The notes below the pieces were generated by a model, which did not search any database, had not been told where the DNA came from, and saw only the letters and a program-made list of their open reading frames with translations. This document shows positions 39,069 through 47,998 of a stretch of 64,000 nucleotides of DNA, piece by piece; the stretch's first letter is position 1; each line of letters opens with the position of its first letter. Location of the stretch: contig NZ_CP012373.2 in the NCBI RefSeq assembly GCF_001305575.3, positions 186,001 through 250,000 on the forward strand, read 5' to 3'. This DNA is from Beggiatoa leptomitoformis (GTDB taxonomy: Bacteria > Pseudomonadota > Gammaproteobacteria > Beggiatoales > Beggiatoaceae). The position numbers were made by a program, and so were the translations under genes.

Positions 39069-39614
39069 ATGTACTTTTCTAACATACTTGTTTTATTTAC
39101 TTTAGTTAGTTTGATACCCGTAGGATATGCTGAGGAACAAACGGGCAAACTCCATCCTAACAACGCACAAGATGAAACCGCACCTAAATTGCAACTGCGT
39201 CCACGTCCGCGTAGTAATTCAGAATTACCACCAACCGTATGGGCAATTAATGTTTATGAATCAGGTGATTTTTGTTACATTTCACAAGAAAACGTCAGTT
39301 TATGGCGTTCTGATGCCAGTGAACCCTTAAAAGTGACTATTCAACAATACGATACTGCCTCACAATCGGAGGTCATGCTCCGTTGGCCTACAAACCAGAC
39401 CATGCTCACATGGCCACAAAAAAAATTACCGCTAAGTGAAAACCTTTCCTATATGATTCAAGTTAATGATATAGGAAGAATTGTTAATACACATCGCTTA
39501 CCATCAAACTTAGCAACCGCAAGTAACACAGATAAAGCAAAGTGGATGCAAACGCAAGGATGTACACGCCAAGCGGATATGCTGACGAATACAACAAAGA
39601 TGGGTGCATCTTAA
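39069..39614 (+). CDS. Small secreted protein of unknown function
   Basis: The 181-residue product has a signal peptide (MYFSNILVLFTLVSLIPVGYA, cut near residue 21) and a Pro/Arg-rich linker (LQLRPRPRSN), followed by a beta-rich domain with DFCYISQENVSLWRSD. Two Cys, in DFCYI and QGCTRQ, could form a disulfide. No known domain was recognised. The ATG at 39069 is used because the earlier TTG adds only two residues. It is divergent from the sensor kinase gene, so a part in the same periplasmic sensing function is possible but unproven. Confidence 0.7.
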   Translation: MYFSNILVLFTLVSLIPVGYAEEQTGKLHPNNAQDETAPKLQLRPRPRSNSELPPTVWAINVYESGDFCYISQENVSLWRSDASEPLKVTIQQYDTASQSEVMLRWPTNQTMLTWPQKKLPLSENLSYMIQVNDIGRIVNTHRLPSNLATASNTDKAKWMQTQGCTRQADMLTNTTKMGAS

Positions 39615-39662
39615 CGCATTTATTTATCTACACTGGCGTAGTATGGCATGGATGATTTAACC

Positions 39663-40046
39663 ATGATTATAGGTATAGGCATTGATATTGCCGACCAAGT
39701 GCGTATCCGTGAAGGGATTAATGACTTTAAAGACCGTTTTACACAACGGCTCTTTACTGCGGAAGAAATCATAAGTTGTCAAAAATACCGCGACCCTACT
39801 GAACATTACGCAGGCAAGTTTGCAGTTAAAGAAGCCTTGATGAAGGCGATTGGCGCGGGGTTAAAACAACATGTTACCTTTCAAGAAATAGAAGTATTAA
39901 ATCATGATAGTGGCGCGCCATACATCACCTTATATGGAACAGCAAAACAAATTGCTGAACAATTGGGGGTTACGCAAACACATGTCAGTCTTTCACATTC
40001 TGTGGGAATTGCTGCCGCAGTTGTCATCTTGGAACGCTTGTCGTAA
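39663..40046 (+). CDS. acpS: Holo-[acyl-carrier-protein] synthase
   Basis: AcpS attaches 4'-phosphopantetheine from CoA to ACP. The 127-residue protein has GIGIDIADQVRI with the metal-binding Asp, FTAEEI and AGKFAVKEALMKAIGAG with the signature Glu and Lys. ATG at 39663 begins MIIGIGIDIA, the family start; the longer frame from 39648 adds five residues. A strong terminator follows. pdxJ, its usual neighbour, is absent. Confidence 0.94.
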   Translation: MIIGIGIDIADQVRIREGINDFKDRFTQRLFTAEEIISCQKYRDPTEHYAGKFAVKEALMKAIGAGLKQHVTFQEIEVLNHDSGAPYITLYGTAKQIAEQLGVTQTHVSLSHSVGIAAAVVILERLS

Positions 40047-40117
40047 GGACACATGGCAGATTATAGTTAATAATAATAGTCAACGATAATAGTATTAAAA
40101 AAATTTATATTTGGTGC

Positions 40118-40153
40118 AGGCGAATAGACAAGACCTATTCGCCTTTTTATTTT
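40118..40153 (+). terminator. Rho-independent terminator after acpS
   Basis: Arms 40118-40127 (AGGCGAATAG) and 40135-40144 pair exactly around a 7-base loop, with a T-rich tail after. Confidence 0.9.
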
Positions 40154-40241
40154 GCGGTTATTTTTGTTTTAAAAACAGATTAATGACTCGCTCACTTAGA
40201 CAAATACTGTGCCTAGTATCGCGTTTTCGCTTTTTGGGCAA

Positions 40242-40338
40242 GTGTACTAGAATACGGGTGTACTTCACGTCATAGATATAATGATTATGTGTAGATACAC
40301 ACCTCATAAATAGAAAAGCCACCTATGACATAGGCTTT
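40242..40338 (+). promoter_or_regulatory. Repeats and palindromes upstream of mtdB
   Basis: GTGTACT occurs twice, at 40242-40248 and 40258-40264 (16 bases apart). TGTGTAGATACACA at 40288-40301 is a perfect palindrome apart from its central pair. CCTATGACATAGG at about 40322-40334 is another. Together they look like a regulator binding region about 50-145 bases upstream of the ATG, without an assigned protein. Confidence 0.4.
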
Positions 40339-40385
40339 CACCTTATCACCATTGGAACAGAAGAGAATAACGGAGGCATAACAAC

Positions 40386-41288
40386 ATGGAAAAAGCCACT
40401 ATCCTACACATCTTTACCCCTGAAAAAAATGTTAGCCCTTTTGATGTCAACATGGCAATCGATGCGGGATTTGAACATATTATTCCCTACACATCAGTAG
40501 AAGTGAGTGAAATTGCAGGTTTGGTACAAGATGCAATTTTTTCCAGAGGCCCAAAAGGCGTAAAACGCACAGGTATTTTTATTGGAGGGCGTGATATTGC
40601 CGTTGCGGATGACATGCTAAAACAAGCCAAACAAGCAATGGTTCCCCCCTTTGAAGCCTCTGTCATGCTAGACCCTAGCGGTTCAGCAACCACTGCCGCA
40701 GGTTTAGTCGCCTTAGTGATTAAAGCCCTAAAAAGCTATCAAAAAACCCTACAAGGGGAACAAGTTGCAATTTTTGGTGGCACAGGTCCTGTGGGCTTAT
40801 GTGCGGGGGTTATTGCCGCCCGCTGTGGTGCTGACGTTCGTATCGTAAGCCATCGGGGGATGGAAGCTGCCTGCAAATTAGTAGATGCCTATAGTGAACG
40901 TTATGCAATCAAACTGTTACCTGCCGACGGTAGCACCCCGAAAAAACGCCTTGAGTTATTACAACAAACCACTGTTGCATTCAGCACTGCAAAAGCAGGC
41001 GTGCAAGTTTTAACGGCTGAAGATTTATTAACCGCCGACAAATTATTAGTGGCTGCCGATGTCAACGCCGTACCCCCTGAAGGGATTGCAGGGGTAGGTG
41101 TGATGGACAATGGTAAAGCCTTAAATACACCACTCCACGCGAAGGCTATCGGCGCGTTAGCCATTGGTAACGTCAAGTATCAAGTGCAACATAATCTCTT
41201 AAAAAATATGTTAGCAACAGATAAACCCGTTTATCTGGAATTACCCAGTGCATTTGAGCTAGCCTGTCAATTCGCAGAAAAATCATGA
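40386..41288 (+). CDS. mtdB: NAD(P)-dependent methylene-tetrahydromethanopterin dehydrogenase
   Basis: It oxidises methylene-H4MPT to methenyl-H4MPT in the bacterial formaldehyde-oxidation pathway. The 300-residue protein has ILHIFTPEKNVSPFDVNMA at the start, GIFIGGRD, a central ASVMLDPSGSATTAAG and a nucleotide-binding loop GGTGPVGLCAGVIAA with ADVRIVSHRG. It reads as the MtdB type rather than the folate-linked FolD. A strong GGAGG precedes the ATG. The stop overlaps the next start by four bases, forming an operon with an ATP-grasp protein and mch. Confidence 0.92.
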   Translation: MEKATILHIFTPEKNVSPFDVNMAIDAGFEHIIPYTSVEVSEIAGLVQDAIFSRGPKGVKRTGIFIGGRDIAVADDMLKQAKQAMVPPFEASVMLDPSGSATTAAGLVALVIKALKSYQKTLQGEQVAIFGGTGPVGLCAGVIAARCGADVRIVSHRGMEAACKLVDAYSERYAIKLLPADGSTPKKRLELLQQTTVAFSTAKAGVQVLTAEDLLTADKLLVAADVNAVPPEGIAGVGVMDNGKALNTPLHAKAIGALAIGNVKYQVQHNLLKNMLATDKPVYLELPSAFELACQFAEKS

Positions 41289-42391
41289 ACACCCCTGTGC
41301 TTATAGCAGCGGTTTCTGCCCGCTCTTTAGCAACAGCCGCACACAAAACTGGATTGCCTGTTTACGTACTGGATTTATATGATGATGTAGATACACAACG
41401 CATCACTCTTGCCAGTCGGCGCGTAAAAACAGAATCAGACGGTTTTGATGCGGTGGATTTATTAACCCAAGCACAAGAGTTATGTCCACCGCATACCCCA
41501 TTAGTCTATGGTGCAGGATTTGAACATTGTCCGCATTTGTTAGCTCAACTAGCGAGGGGACGGCACTTATACGGTAATTCGCCCGATGTTGTTCAAGCAG
41601 TAAAAGACCCGCGTTATTTTTTTTCATTACTCAAACGCTTAAATATTCCCCATCCAGAAACCCAATTAGAAATGCCCGATATTACAACTAACCGCTGGTT
41701 AGTTAAAACCATTGGGGGAACAGGTGGATATCATGTACATCCACTAAAACAATCCTTTAGCATTGGTGGGCAACCCTGTTATTACCAACGCTATTTGGAA
41801 GGTAAACCCCACTCAGTTTTATTTCTTGCCGATGGAAAACAATCGCGCGTCGTTGGCTATAACGAACAATGGATTAACGAAGAATTTGCCAGCGCGCCCT
41901 ATTTATATGCAGGGGCGATGAGTGTTGATGACATGCCTTTTCAAACTGAATTGACTGAGGTTGTTGCCTTACTAGTGCGTGAAACAGGGCTGCGTGGATT
42001 ATGTGGGATGGATATTCTTCTTAATGCAACGGGTTTTCATGTATTAGAAATTAACCCCCGTCCTCCCTCAACCTTTGAATTACATCAACAAAAAGGTGAT
42101 TTATTCTATTGGCACTTACAAGCCTGTGATGGTGTCTTACCTGAAATACTATTACATCCTCATCATTTACGGGCAAAAATTATTTTATATGCCCAACGAA
42201 CCCTCAAAATTCCCGCCCATCCTGAATGGCCTGCGTGGACGGCTGACCATCCACGACCCAATAGTATCATTCAGCGGGGAGAACCCATTTGTACGGTGTT
42301 CGCACAAGGTAAACAAAGTCAGCTCACCGTAATTAAAAGAGAAAAACAATTACAAACATGCTTAAAACGATGGCAGGAGATAGCAGTATGA
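41285..42391 (+). CDS. ATP-grasp family protein of the H4MPT cluster
   Basis: The 368-residue protein has an N-terminal Rossmann-like part ([23 protein letters not shown]), a middle substrate region and an ATP-grasp core, with the Mg-binding [13 protein letters not shown] (Glu255, Asn257). ATP-grasp enzymes join acids to amines through acyl phosphates; proteins of this type recur in bacterial methanopterin and methylofuran gene clusters, so a role in cofactor assembly is likely. The exact substrate is unknown. It overlaps mtdB and mch by four bases at each end. Confidence 0.75.
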   Translation: MNTPVLIAAVSARSLATAAHKTGLPVYVLDLYDDVDTQRITLASRRVKTESDGFDAVDLLTQAQELCPPHTPLVYGAGFEHCPHLLAQLARGRHLYGNSPDVVQAVKDPRYFFSLLKRLNIPHPETQLEMPDITTNRWLVKTIGGTGGYHVHPLKQSFSIGGQPCYYQRYLEGKPHSVLFLADGKQSRVVGYNEQWINEEFASAPYLYAGAMSVDDMPFQTELTEVVALLVRETGLRGLCGMDILLNATGFHVLEINPRPPSTFELHQQKGDLFYWHLQACDGVLPEILLHPHHLRAKIILYAQRTLKIPAHPEWPAWTADHPRPNSIIQRGEPICTVFAQGKQSQLTVIKREKQLQTCLKRWQEIAV

Positions 42392-43338
42392 ATAGTAGAT
42401 TAAGTATTAATGCCCTAACCCAACCACTGGTAACGCAACTGTTAAAAGAAGCAGAAAAATTGCGCCTATTAGTGGAAAAACCTCATTGCACCGTGATTGA
42501 TGCAGGCATTAATACCGCAGGCAGTATTCAAGCAGGACTACGCATTGCTGAAATTTGTATGGGTGGACTTGGGCATGTGCAACTCGTCAACACAGGACAA
42601 GGTGCGTGGTCATGGCAAGTACAAGTTAATACCAGTAATCCCGTGTTAGCTTGTTTAGGTAGTCAATACGCAGGCTGGAGTTTAAGCCATGAAAAATTTT
42701 ACGCATTAGGTTCAGGGGCAGGGCGCATTTTAGCCCAAAAAGAACCGCTGTTTGCTGAATTAGGACTGACAGATAACGCCACCAATACAACGCTTGTTTT
42801 AGAAGTTGATAAAATTCCCCCACAAGCAATTATCGACAAAATTGTCCAAGACTGTCGTTTACCCTCCGCCGAAGCCTTAACCCTGATTCTCACACCAACC
42901 CGCAGTTTAGCGGGATGCGTGCAAATTGTTGCACGGGTGTTAGAAGTCGCAATGCACAAAGTGCATACCCTACACTTTCCCCTAGAACGTGTTATAGACG
43001 GCATGGGAAGCGCGCCCTTGCCTCCTCCCGCAAAAGATTTTGTTACAGCAATGGGACGAACTAACGATGCCATTTTATTCGGTGGACAAGTACAACTATT
43101 TGTAACAGGCGACGACAGCGACGCAAAACAACTTGCCGAACAATTGCCCAGTAGTGCATCCCGCGATTATGGCAAACCCTTTGCAGAAATTTTTAAAGAC
43201 TATCAATATGATTTCTTTAAAATTGACCCCATGTTATTCAGCCCTGCTCAAGTTATTGTTACCGCCTTAGATAGTGGTCGGAGCTTCCGTGCGGGACAAA
43301 TAGACAACCAAGGTTTAGCGGTTTCTTTTGGGGAATAG
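42388..43338 (+). CDS. mch: Methenyltetrahydromethanopterin cyclohydrolase
   Basis: It hydrolyses methenyl-H4MPT to formyl-H4MPT, the step after MtdB. The 316-residue protein starts [15 protein letters not shown] and contains [41 protein letters not shown] and [20 protein letters not shown], all cyclohydrolase hallmarks. The ATG at 42388 overlaps the ATP-grasp stop; an earlier start at 42358 is inside that gene. Formyltransferase and fae genes are not in the window. Confidence 0.94.
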   Translation: MNSRLSINALTQPLVTQLLKEAEKLRLLVEKPHCTVIDAGINTAGSIQAGLRIAEICMGGLGHVQLVNTGQGAWSWQVQVNTSNPVLACLGSQYAGWSLSHEKFYALGSGAGRILAQKEPLFAELGLTDNATNTTLVLEVDKIPPQAIIDKIVQDCRLPSAEALTLILTPTRSLAGCVQIVARVLEVAMHKVHTLHFPLERVIDGMGSAPLPPPAKDFVTAMGRTNDAILFGGQVQLFVTGDDSDAKQLAEQLPSSASRDYGKPFAEIFKDYQYDFFKIDPMLFSPAQVIVTALDSGRSFRAGQIDNQGLAVSFGE

Positions 43339-43664
43339 AGGCATAACTTAACTTTATCCTAAGCCTTTTTATCAACAGAAATAGATAAAATATCCTCTGT
43401 TTACAGTTTATTAATTGAAAGTCATCGATTGATAAAATACTTAAAGGTGTCAAAGATTCCTTCTTTTTTAAAGAAGAAAGCCAAATGTCGGCATTGCCTA
43501 TCACTAACATGCTAAATAAATATCCTTGCTGCTTGTTTATTTAGCGTCGATAAAATGTCTGAATCAGAATTTTCAGGATTGACAGAATGATAGAGACAAG
43601 AAATGAATATTTTTCTATCCAATTATCTTAAAAATCCTGATTCAGATAATCTCTGGAGAAAACC
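43339..43664. other. Intergenic region between mch and the DUF58 gene
   Basis: It contains dispersed-repeat copy 4 just upstream of the DUF58 ribosome site. Otherwise nothing clear; a strong terminator for mch was not identified. Confidence 0.5.
43556..43649. repeat. Dispersed inverted-repeat element, copy 4 (best-formed)
   Basis: Left arm TCTGAATCAGAATTTT (43558-43573) and right arm AAAATCCTGATTCAGA (43631-43646) pair at 15 of 16 positions around 57 bases. It ends within 20 bases of the DUF58 start. Confidence 0.65.
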
Positions 43665-44582
43665 ATGCTCATGCCCCGTTTTGATGAATTGGTTCAACTT
43701 CGCTATCAAGCACATAGCGTTGGTTTAGTCTCTGCACAAAAAACACATACTCCCTTAAGTGGTTTATATGCATCCGTTTTTCGGGGGCAAGGAATGGATT
43801 TTGATGAAGTACGTGAATATCACTATGGTGATGAAATCAGACATATTGATTGGCGCGTTACCGCACGGGTACGTAAACCGTATTTAAAAACCTATCGAGA
43901 AGAACGCGAGCGTAATGTATTGTTATGTATAGATATGAGTGCGGTTATGCAGTTTGGCACACGCGGCACGTTTAAACACATTCAAGCGGCGCGGGCGGCA
44001 GCTTTATTAGGCTGGAGTGCGCAAGGGCATGGCGATAGAGTGGGCGGGCTTATTATTGGACAAGGTGAACCACGTTTATATCGTCCTAATCATTCACAAC
44101 GGGCTTTTTGGCACTTGTTAAAAGGGTTAAGTGACAGTACGACTGATGTAAAACCTAAGGATACAGCCCTACAACAGGGATTACACTTGTTACAACGCAA
44201 TGCACAGACAGGGGCTTTAGTATTCATTATCAGTGATTTTCATCAAATAGAAAAAGCAATGCTCGCGCAATTATTACGTCCCCTACATCAACGACACGAG
44301 ATTGTATTAATTACAATTGATGATGTTGCCGATTATACTCTGCCCGCTATTGGCAAGATTTATTTTACAGCAGCCGATGGCACAAACGCCTTGATTGATA
44401 CAGATAATCCCATAGGCTGTTTAGCTTATCGTCAAAGTTGGGAACAACAACGGGCAGAATTACAGACATTAACCCGTCAATTACAAATGGATTTTTTTAG
44501 TTTACGGACAGATGAAGATGTTTACACAGGGATTCTAAACGGATTGCGTCAACGCGCACGACGACAACAAGCACATTTTTAA
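43665..44582 (+). CDS. DUF58 domain protein
   Basis: The 305-residue protein has the DUF58 signature SGLYASVFRGQGMDFDEVREYHYGDEIRHIDWRVTARV (given here as the region of residues 31-65; key residues G, D, R, W) and a von Willebrand-like core with CIDMSAVMQFG and LVFIISDFHQ. DUF58 proteins are usually co-encoded with a MoxR ATPase and with DUF4381 and VWA proteins of the Bat cluster. Here the gene stands alone, with DUF4381 2.5 kb away. GGAGA precedes the ATG. Confidence 0.88.
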   Translation: MLMPRFDELVQLRYQAHSVGLVSAQKTHTPLSGLYASVFRGQGMDFDEVREYHYGDEIRHIDWRVTARVRKPYLKTYREERERNVLLCIDMSAVMQFGTRGTFKHIQAARAAALLGWSAQGHGDRVGGLIIGQGEPRLYRPNHSQRAFWHLLKGLSDSTTDVKPKDTALQQGLHLLQRNAQTGALVFIISDFHQIEKAMLAQLLRPLHQRHEIVLITIDDVADYTLPAIGKIYFTAADGTNALIDTDNPIGCLAYRQSWEQQRAELQTLTRQLQMDFFSLRTDEDVYTGILNGLRQRARRQQAHF

Positions 44583-44750
44583 TAGGGTTTAGTTGAAAAA
44601 AACTTTATCAAACAGTTTATATAAAATAAGATGGATATTATTGGATTATCCGAATTTAAAAAACTAAATTAAATGCTTTATATATTTAAAATTCATTAGT
44701 TATATGAATAGATACCATCGGTTTAAGCAATGGTATAGTAAACGCACTAT

Positions 44751-44795
44751 AAAAAAATACAGAGGGTTAGCAGTCCTCACAGGATTGCTAACCCT
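44751..44795 (-). terminator. Terminator of the LTA-synthase-like gene
   Basis: Arms 44763-44777 and 44781-44795 pair over 15 bases with one wobble around a 3-base loop. On the minus strand a run of seven T (44751-44757) follows, about 6 bases beyond. A second 7-bp inverted repeat lies at 44712-44736. Confidence 0.8.
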
Positions 44796-44864
44796 AAATT
44801 TAAATCACTTTATGGCACGTTTGCTATATCTATTTTTTTACACAGGAAACATTGGTATTTCTGT

Positions 44865-46778
44865 TTAATGTTTCTGATGATGCTGGAATTGTTCGACCGC
44901 GAGTTGATAATACGCAGTGGTTAAATCCAGTTGATTTTTATCAACTTGCTGTAACGGTGTAAACCGCTCATGCGTTGCGTCATAAGTGACTTGGTTTGTT
45001 TTACCGTTTAAATCTAATAAAGATAAAATATCACCCTGTTTTAAAGCGACTGCATGATTATGATTAAACAGTAAAATACTGGGCTGTTCAGGAGGGAGAT
45101 TAAACACATTTTGCCCAAAGAAAGGGGCTTCATATTCCAACCCCAGTAATCCTAATACTGTTGGTGCAATATCCATTTGCCCGATGGGACGTTCTACAAC
45201 GGTTGGTTGTATATGGTTAGGCGCGAAAATTAATAAAGGGATTTGATAAGTCCGCAATGGAATATCTGCCTTGCCATACACCCGCGCTCCGTGGTCAGCA
45301 ACCACTATAAACACAGTTTGATTAAACCACTCTTTTTGACGTGCCGCTTCTATAAACTTTCCTAGCGCGTAATCTGCATAACGAATACCCGCATCACGCC
45401 CGCCACCTGTCGCGGGAATTTGTGGAATACCTTCAGGAAAAGTAAATGGTTTATGATTAGACGTTGTCATAATTATAGAGAAAAAGGGTTGTTTTTTAGC
45501 CGTTTGTTGGTCGTAATAATTCAACGCATGATTGAATAAATCCTCATCACTCACCCCCCAAATATTGGCAAAATGTGGAGGGGGCATATCGCTGCGGTCT
45601 TGCACCGCAAACCCATTGTGGCTATAGAAATAATTCATATTGTCAAAATAGCCATAACCACCGTATAAAAAGCTACTTTGATAACCTTGCGCTTGCATAA
45701 CGGTTCCCCAATTGGGCATATCTTCATTATTAGGGCGTTTTAAAACCGATTCGCTAGGAATTGGCGGAAATGACAAGGTAATTGCTTCTAAACCACGCAC
45801 TGTACGTGTACCTGTTGCATAAGCGTGATTAAATAACATCCCTTGTTGTGCTAATTGGTCAAAATAAGGGGTGAGTTTACGATCATCGCCTAAACAACTA
45901 ACAAACTCTGAACCAAATGATTCTTCAACAACAACAACGACATTTAATTTACCTAATCCTTGTGGATTGGCGGGAAAATGTCGGTCTATATGTCGCTCTG
46001 CTAGATGTGTAAATTCGCCACCACCGACTTTTAAGCTGTTCGTAAGGGTATCGAATAATGCTGTCGTGTCACCCGTGCGATAGTAAAGATGGTAATCTAA
46101 CTCATTGGTTGATAAGGCTTGAAAAAAGCTACTAACCCCATTGACGGTTATTTCATTTGCAACCCGATTTTCTGAGAAAGCAAGGCTATTCGTCGAAACG
46201 CTGTATGCAAAAACCCCGATACAGGATAAATGTAGCCCAAGAAAAGCAAACCGCTGTTTTACAGTTACTTTTTGCGCTAAAAACGGAGATAGCTTTTGCC
46301 AACCTGCGTAAAGCAAGGCGAGAACTAATAAGAAGTTAAATGCCAAAACAGCGGGAACAGGGTATGACTCCCAAATATTAATAAATACTTCATGTGGATA
46401 AATTAGATAATCTACCGCAACCAGATTAAAGCGCGCATTAAATTCTTCAAAAAAGAAAAACTCGGCTTCAACCAGATAAACAAAGCTGTAGGCATAGAGA
46501 AACAGAAGTATCAGGCTGAGTATTTTCCCTGATTTTCCTTGAAACCAACGATTAGGAATAACTAGTAAAAACAGTGATAATGGTAAAAGTAAATAAGTTA
46601 AAACAACGCCATCATTAACCAATCCTGCTAATAAGATAAGTGGCAAGGCATACGGTGTTACATCTGCATCTGTTCCAAATTTAACCCACAAGGTAACACG
46701 CAATAATGTGGATAAAATCAGATAAATGACTATTAAAAACGGGATAAAGTTATAGCGACTGTTGAATAAATTTCTCAC
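44865..46778 (-). CDS. LTA-synthase-family phosphoglycerol-transferase-like membrane protein
   Basis: The 637-residue product has five N-terminal membrane segments (about 12-210) and a periplasmic sulfatase-fold domain (about 270-560) with VVVEESFGSEF, the probable nucleophile Thr in YATGTRTVRGLEA, and metal ligands in VVADHGARV. Gram-negative members may decorate periplasmic glucans or other envelope polymers with phosphoglycerol; the substrate here is unknown. The start is GTG at 46778; the nearby ATG at 46791 is out of frame. It is transcribed against the DUF58 gene, with a terminator between them. Confidence 0.87.
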   Translation of the reverse strand: MRNLFNSRYNFIPFLIVIYLILSTLLRVTLWVKFGTDADVTPYALPLILLAGLVNDGVVLTYLLLPLSLFLLVIPNRWFQGKSGKILSLILLFLYAYSFVYLVEAEFFFFEEFNARFNLVAVDYLIYPHEVFINIWESYPVPAVLAFNFLLVLALLYAGWQKLSPFLAQKVTVKQRFAFLGLHLSCIGVFAYSVSTNSLAFSENRVANEITVNGVSSFFQALSTNELDYHLYYRTGDTTALFDTLTNSLKVGGGEFTHLAERHIDRHFPANPQGLGKLNVVVVVEESFGSEFVSCLGDDRKLTPYFDQLAQQGMLFNHAYATGTRTVRGLEAITLSFPPIPSESVLKRPNNEDMPNWGTVMQAQGYQSSFLYGGYGYFDNMNYFYSHNGFAVQDRSDMPPPHFANIWGVSDEDLFNHALNYYDQQTAKKQPFFSIIMTTSNHKPFTFPEGIPQIPATGGGRDAGIRYADYALGKFIEAARQKEWFNQTVFIVVADHGARVYGKADIPLRTYQIPLLIFAPNHIQPTVVERPIGQMDIAPTVLGLLGLEYEAPFFGQNVFNLPPEQPSILLFNHNHAVALKQGDILSLLDLNGKTNQVTYDATHERFTPLQQVDKNQLDLTTAYYQLAVEQFQHHQKH

Positions 46779-47079
46779 AGAAAATACTCATGAACGTAAA
46801 AGATGTCGCGCTAGTATTTCACGTTTTACTTAAATCTCTATGAATAATGTGTAAAACGCTAACCTAGCAAATCAGAAAAATTATTATTTAATAACTAGTT
46901 AGTTACAACAATCATTAATCATTAAATTAACTTAATTAATCTGATTTAAACCGTTCATTCTACTCAAGCAGTGTTTAACAAGTTATTTTGCTCTGATGGA
47001 AACAAAACCTCATTTTTCTGGTGCTAACTTTATGGGAAAGTAATAACAGATAACACCGCTTGAGGCGGTGGTATCTACG
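46779..47079. other. AT-rich intergenic region upstream of the LTA-synthase-like gene
   Basis: No gene is seen. It includes an imperfect hairpin at 47049-47075 (arms GATAACACCGC/GCGGTGGTATC) near the DUF4381 stop, a possible weak terminator, and AT-rich palindromic stretches. Confidence 0.45.
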
Positions 47080-47586
47080 TTATTTTTGTGGGTGATTCAA
47101 TTGTGATGATTGAGCGGGCAGCTTTTTTAACCATTCACGACAGAGTGTAATTAGCGCAGGTGCATCAACATTTGCTGTTGCCTGATAAGGCATCTCCGAT
47201 AATGCTCGCCCAATGCCTTGTGAAAAGGGTTGATTGACCAAAGGTTTATCTAAAAACTGTAGCCATGCTTCACCTGTTAAACCAGCAACTTGTTGACGAT
47301 TATAATAACTTAAGCACGCACGCCGTAATAAACGCGATAATTCAATTACTAACTGCTGTGTATTTTGATGCGTTTGATATTGCTGTTCTAATTGTTGCAG
47401 ACGGGTTAGCGCGTTTTTTTGCGGACTGGTTTGTATTCTTTGACGATAACGCCATACCCAAAATACTAGCCCTATCAGTAGTGGCACGATGATTAATAAC
47501 AACCACCAGCCTAAAGCAGGTGGAAACCAACTGACAGGGTCGGGTAAATGAATATCACGTAATGCCAATTCAGGAGTGGGATTCAT
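47080..47586 (-). CDS. DUF4381 domain protein
   Basis: The 168-residue product has the DUF4381 layout: LRDIHLPDPVSWFPPALGWWLLLIIVPLL with one membrane helix (about 22-45), a basic stretch WRYRQRI and a helical tail with LVIELSRLLRRACLSYY and GEAWLQFLD. In other genomes it is encoded beside DUF58 and VWA proteins. The start at 47586 puts the family N-terminus first; the ribosome site is weak and an upstream ATG (47616) cannot be excluded. Confidence 0.75.
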   Translation of the reverse strand: MNPTPELALRDIHLPDPVSWFPPALGWWLLLIIVPLLIGLVFWVWRYRQRIQTSPQKNALTRLQQLEQQYQTHQNTQQLVIELSRLLRRACLSYYNRQQVAGLTGEAWLQFLDKPLVNQPFSQGIGRALSEMPYQATANVDAPALITLCREWLKKLPAQSSQLNHPQK

Positions 47587-47998
47587 AACAAAAAAATATA
47601 GGTAAACGGGCAACATTGCACCGCTACTATCAATAAGGGCAATGCGACTTATATCAATAATTTTACTGTCTATAATTTTATACCTATAGTTTTGTCTCAA
47701 TTAGCAATATTTGGAAGAATAGTTTTACATTTAACTATTTATAAATATTGATAATTAAATTAACCTATCTGTAAATAAAACGTAGTGTGTTATGCTTAAA
47801 ATATTATAAAAAATGGCTTTATAACAGAACAAACGGTGTGCCAAATAAAAATTAGGTAAATGCAAGACTTATCTGAATCAAAATTTTCATTTTTTAATCT
47901 TATCCATTTGAAAATTTTGTGAATATTGATTTGTTGTGTATTACCAAAAGCTTAAATAGTTAATAACTATTTATACCCCACCACACAAGGAGAAAAAC
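47587..47998. other. Intergenic region upstream of dctP
   Basis: The divergent region between DUF4381 and dctP contains repeat copy 5 at 47865-47889. It must hold the dctP promoter, but I could not place it. No gene is seen. Confidence 0.5.
47865..47889. repeat. Dispersed repeat, single-arm copy 5
   Basis: AGACTTATCTGAATCA is identical to 16 bases of copy 2 (27651-27666) and is followed by AAATTTTCA, the shared arm sequence. No matching right arm was found. Confidence 0.5.

Larger units (their letters stand above)
40047..40385. other. Intergenic region upstream of mtdB
   Basis: It contains the acpS terminator and a cluster of possible operator elements for mtdB, listed separately. No gene is seen. 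Confidence 0.6.
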
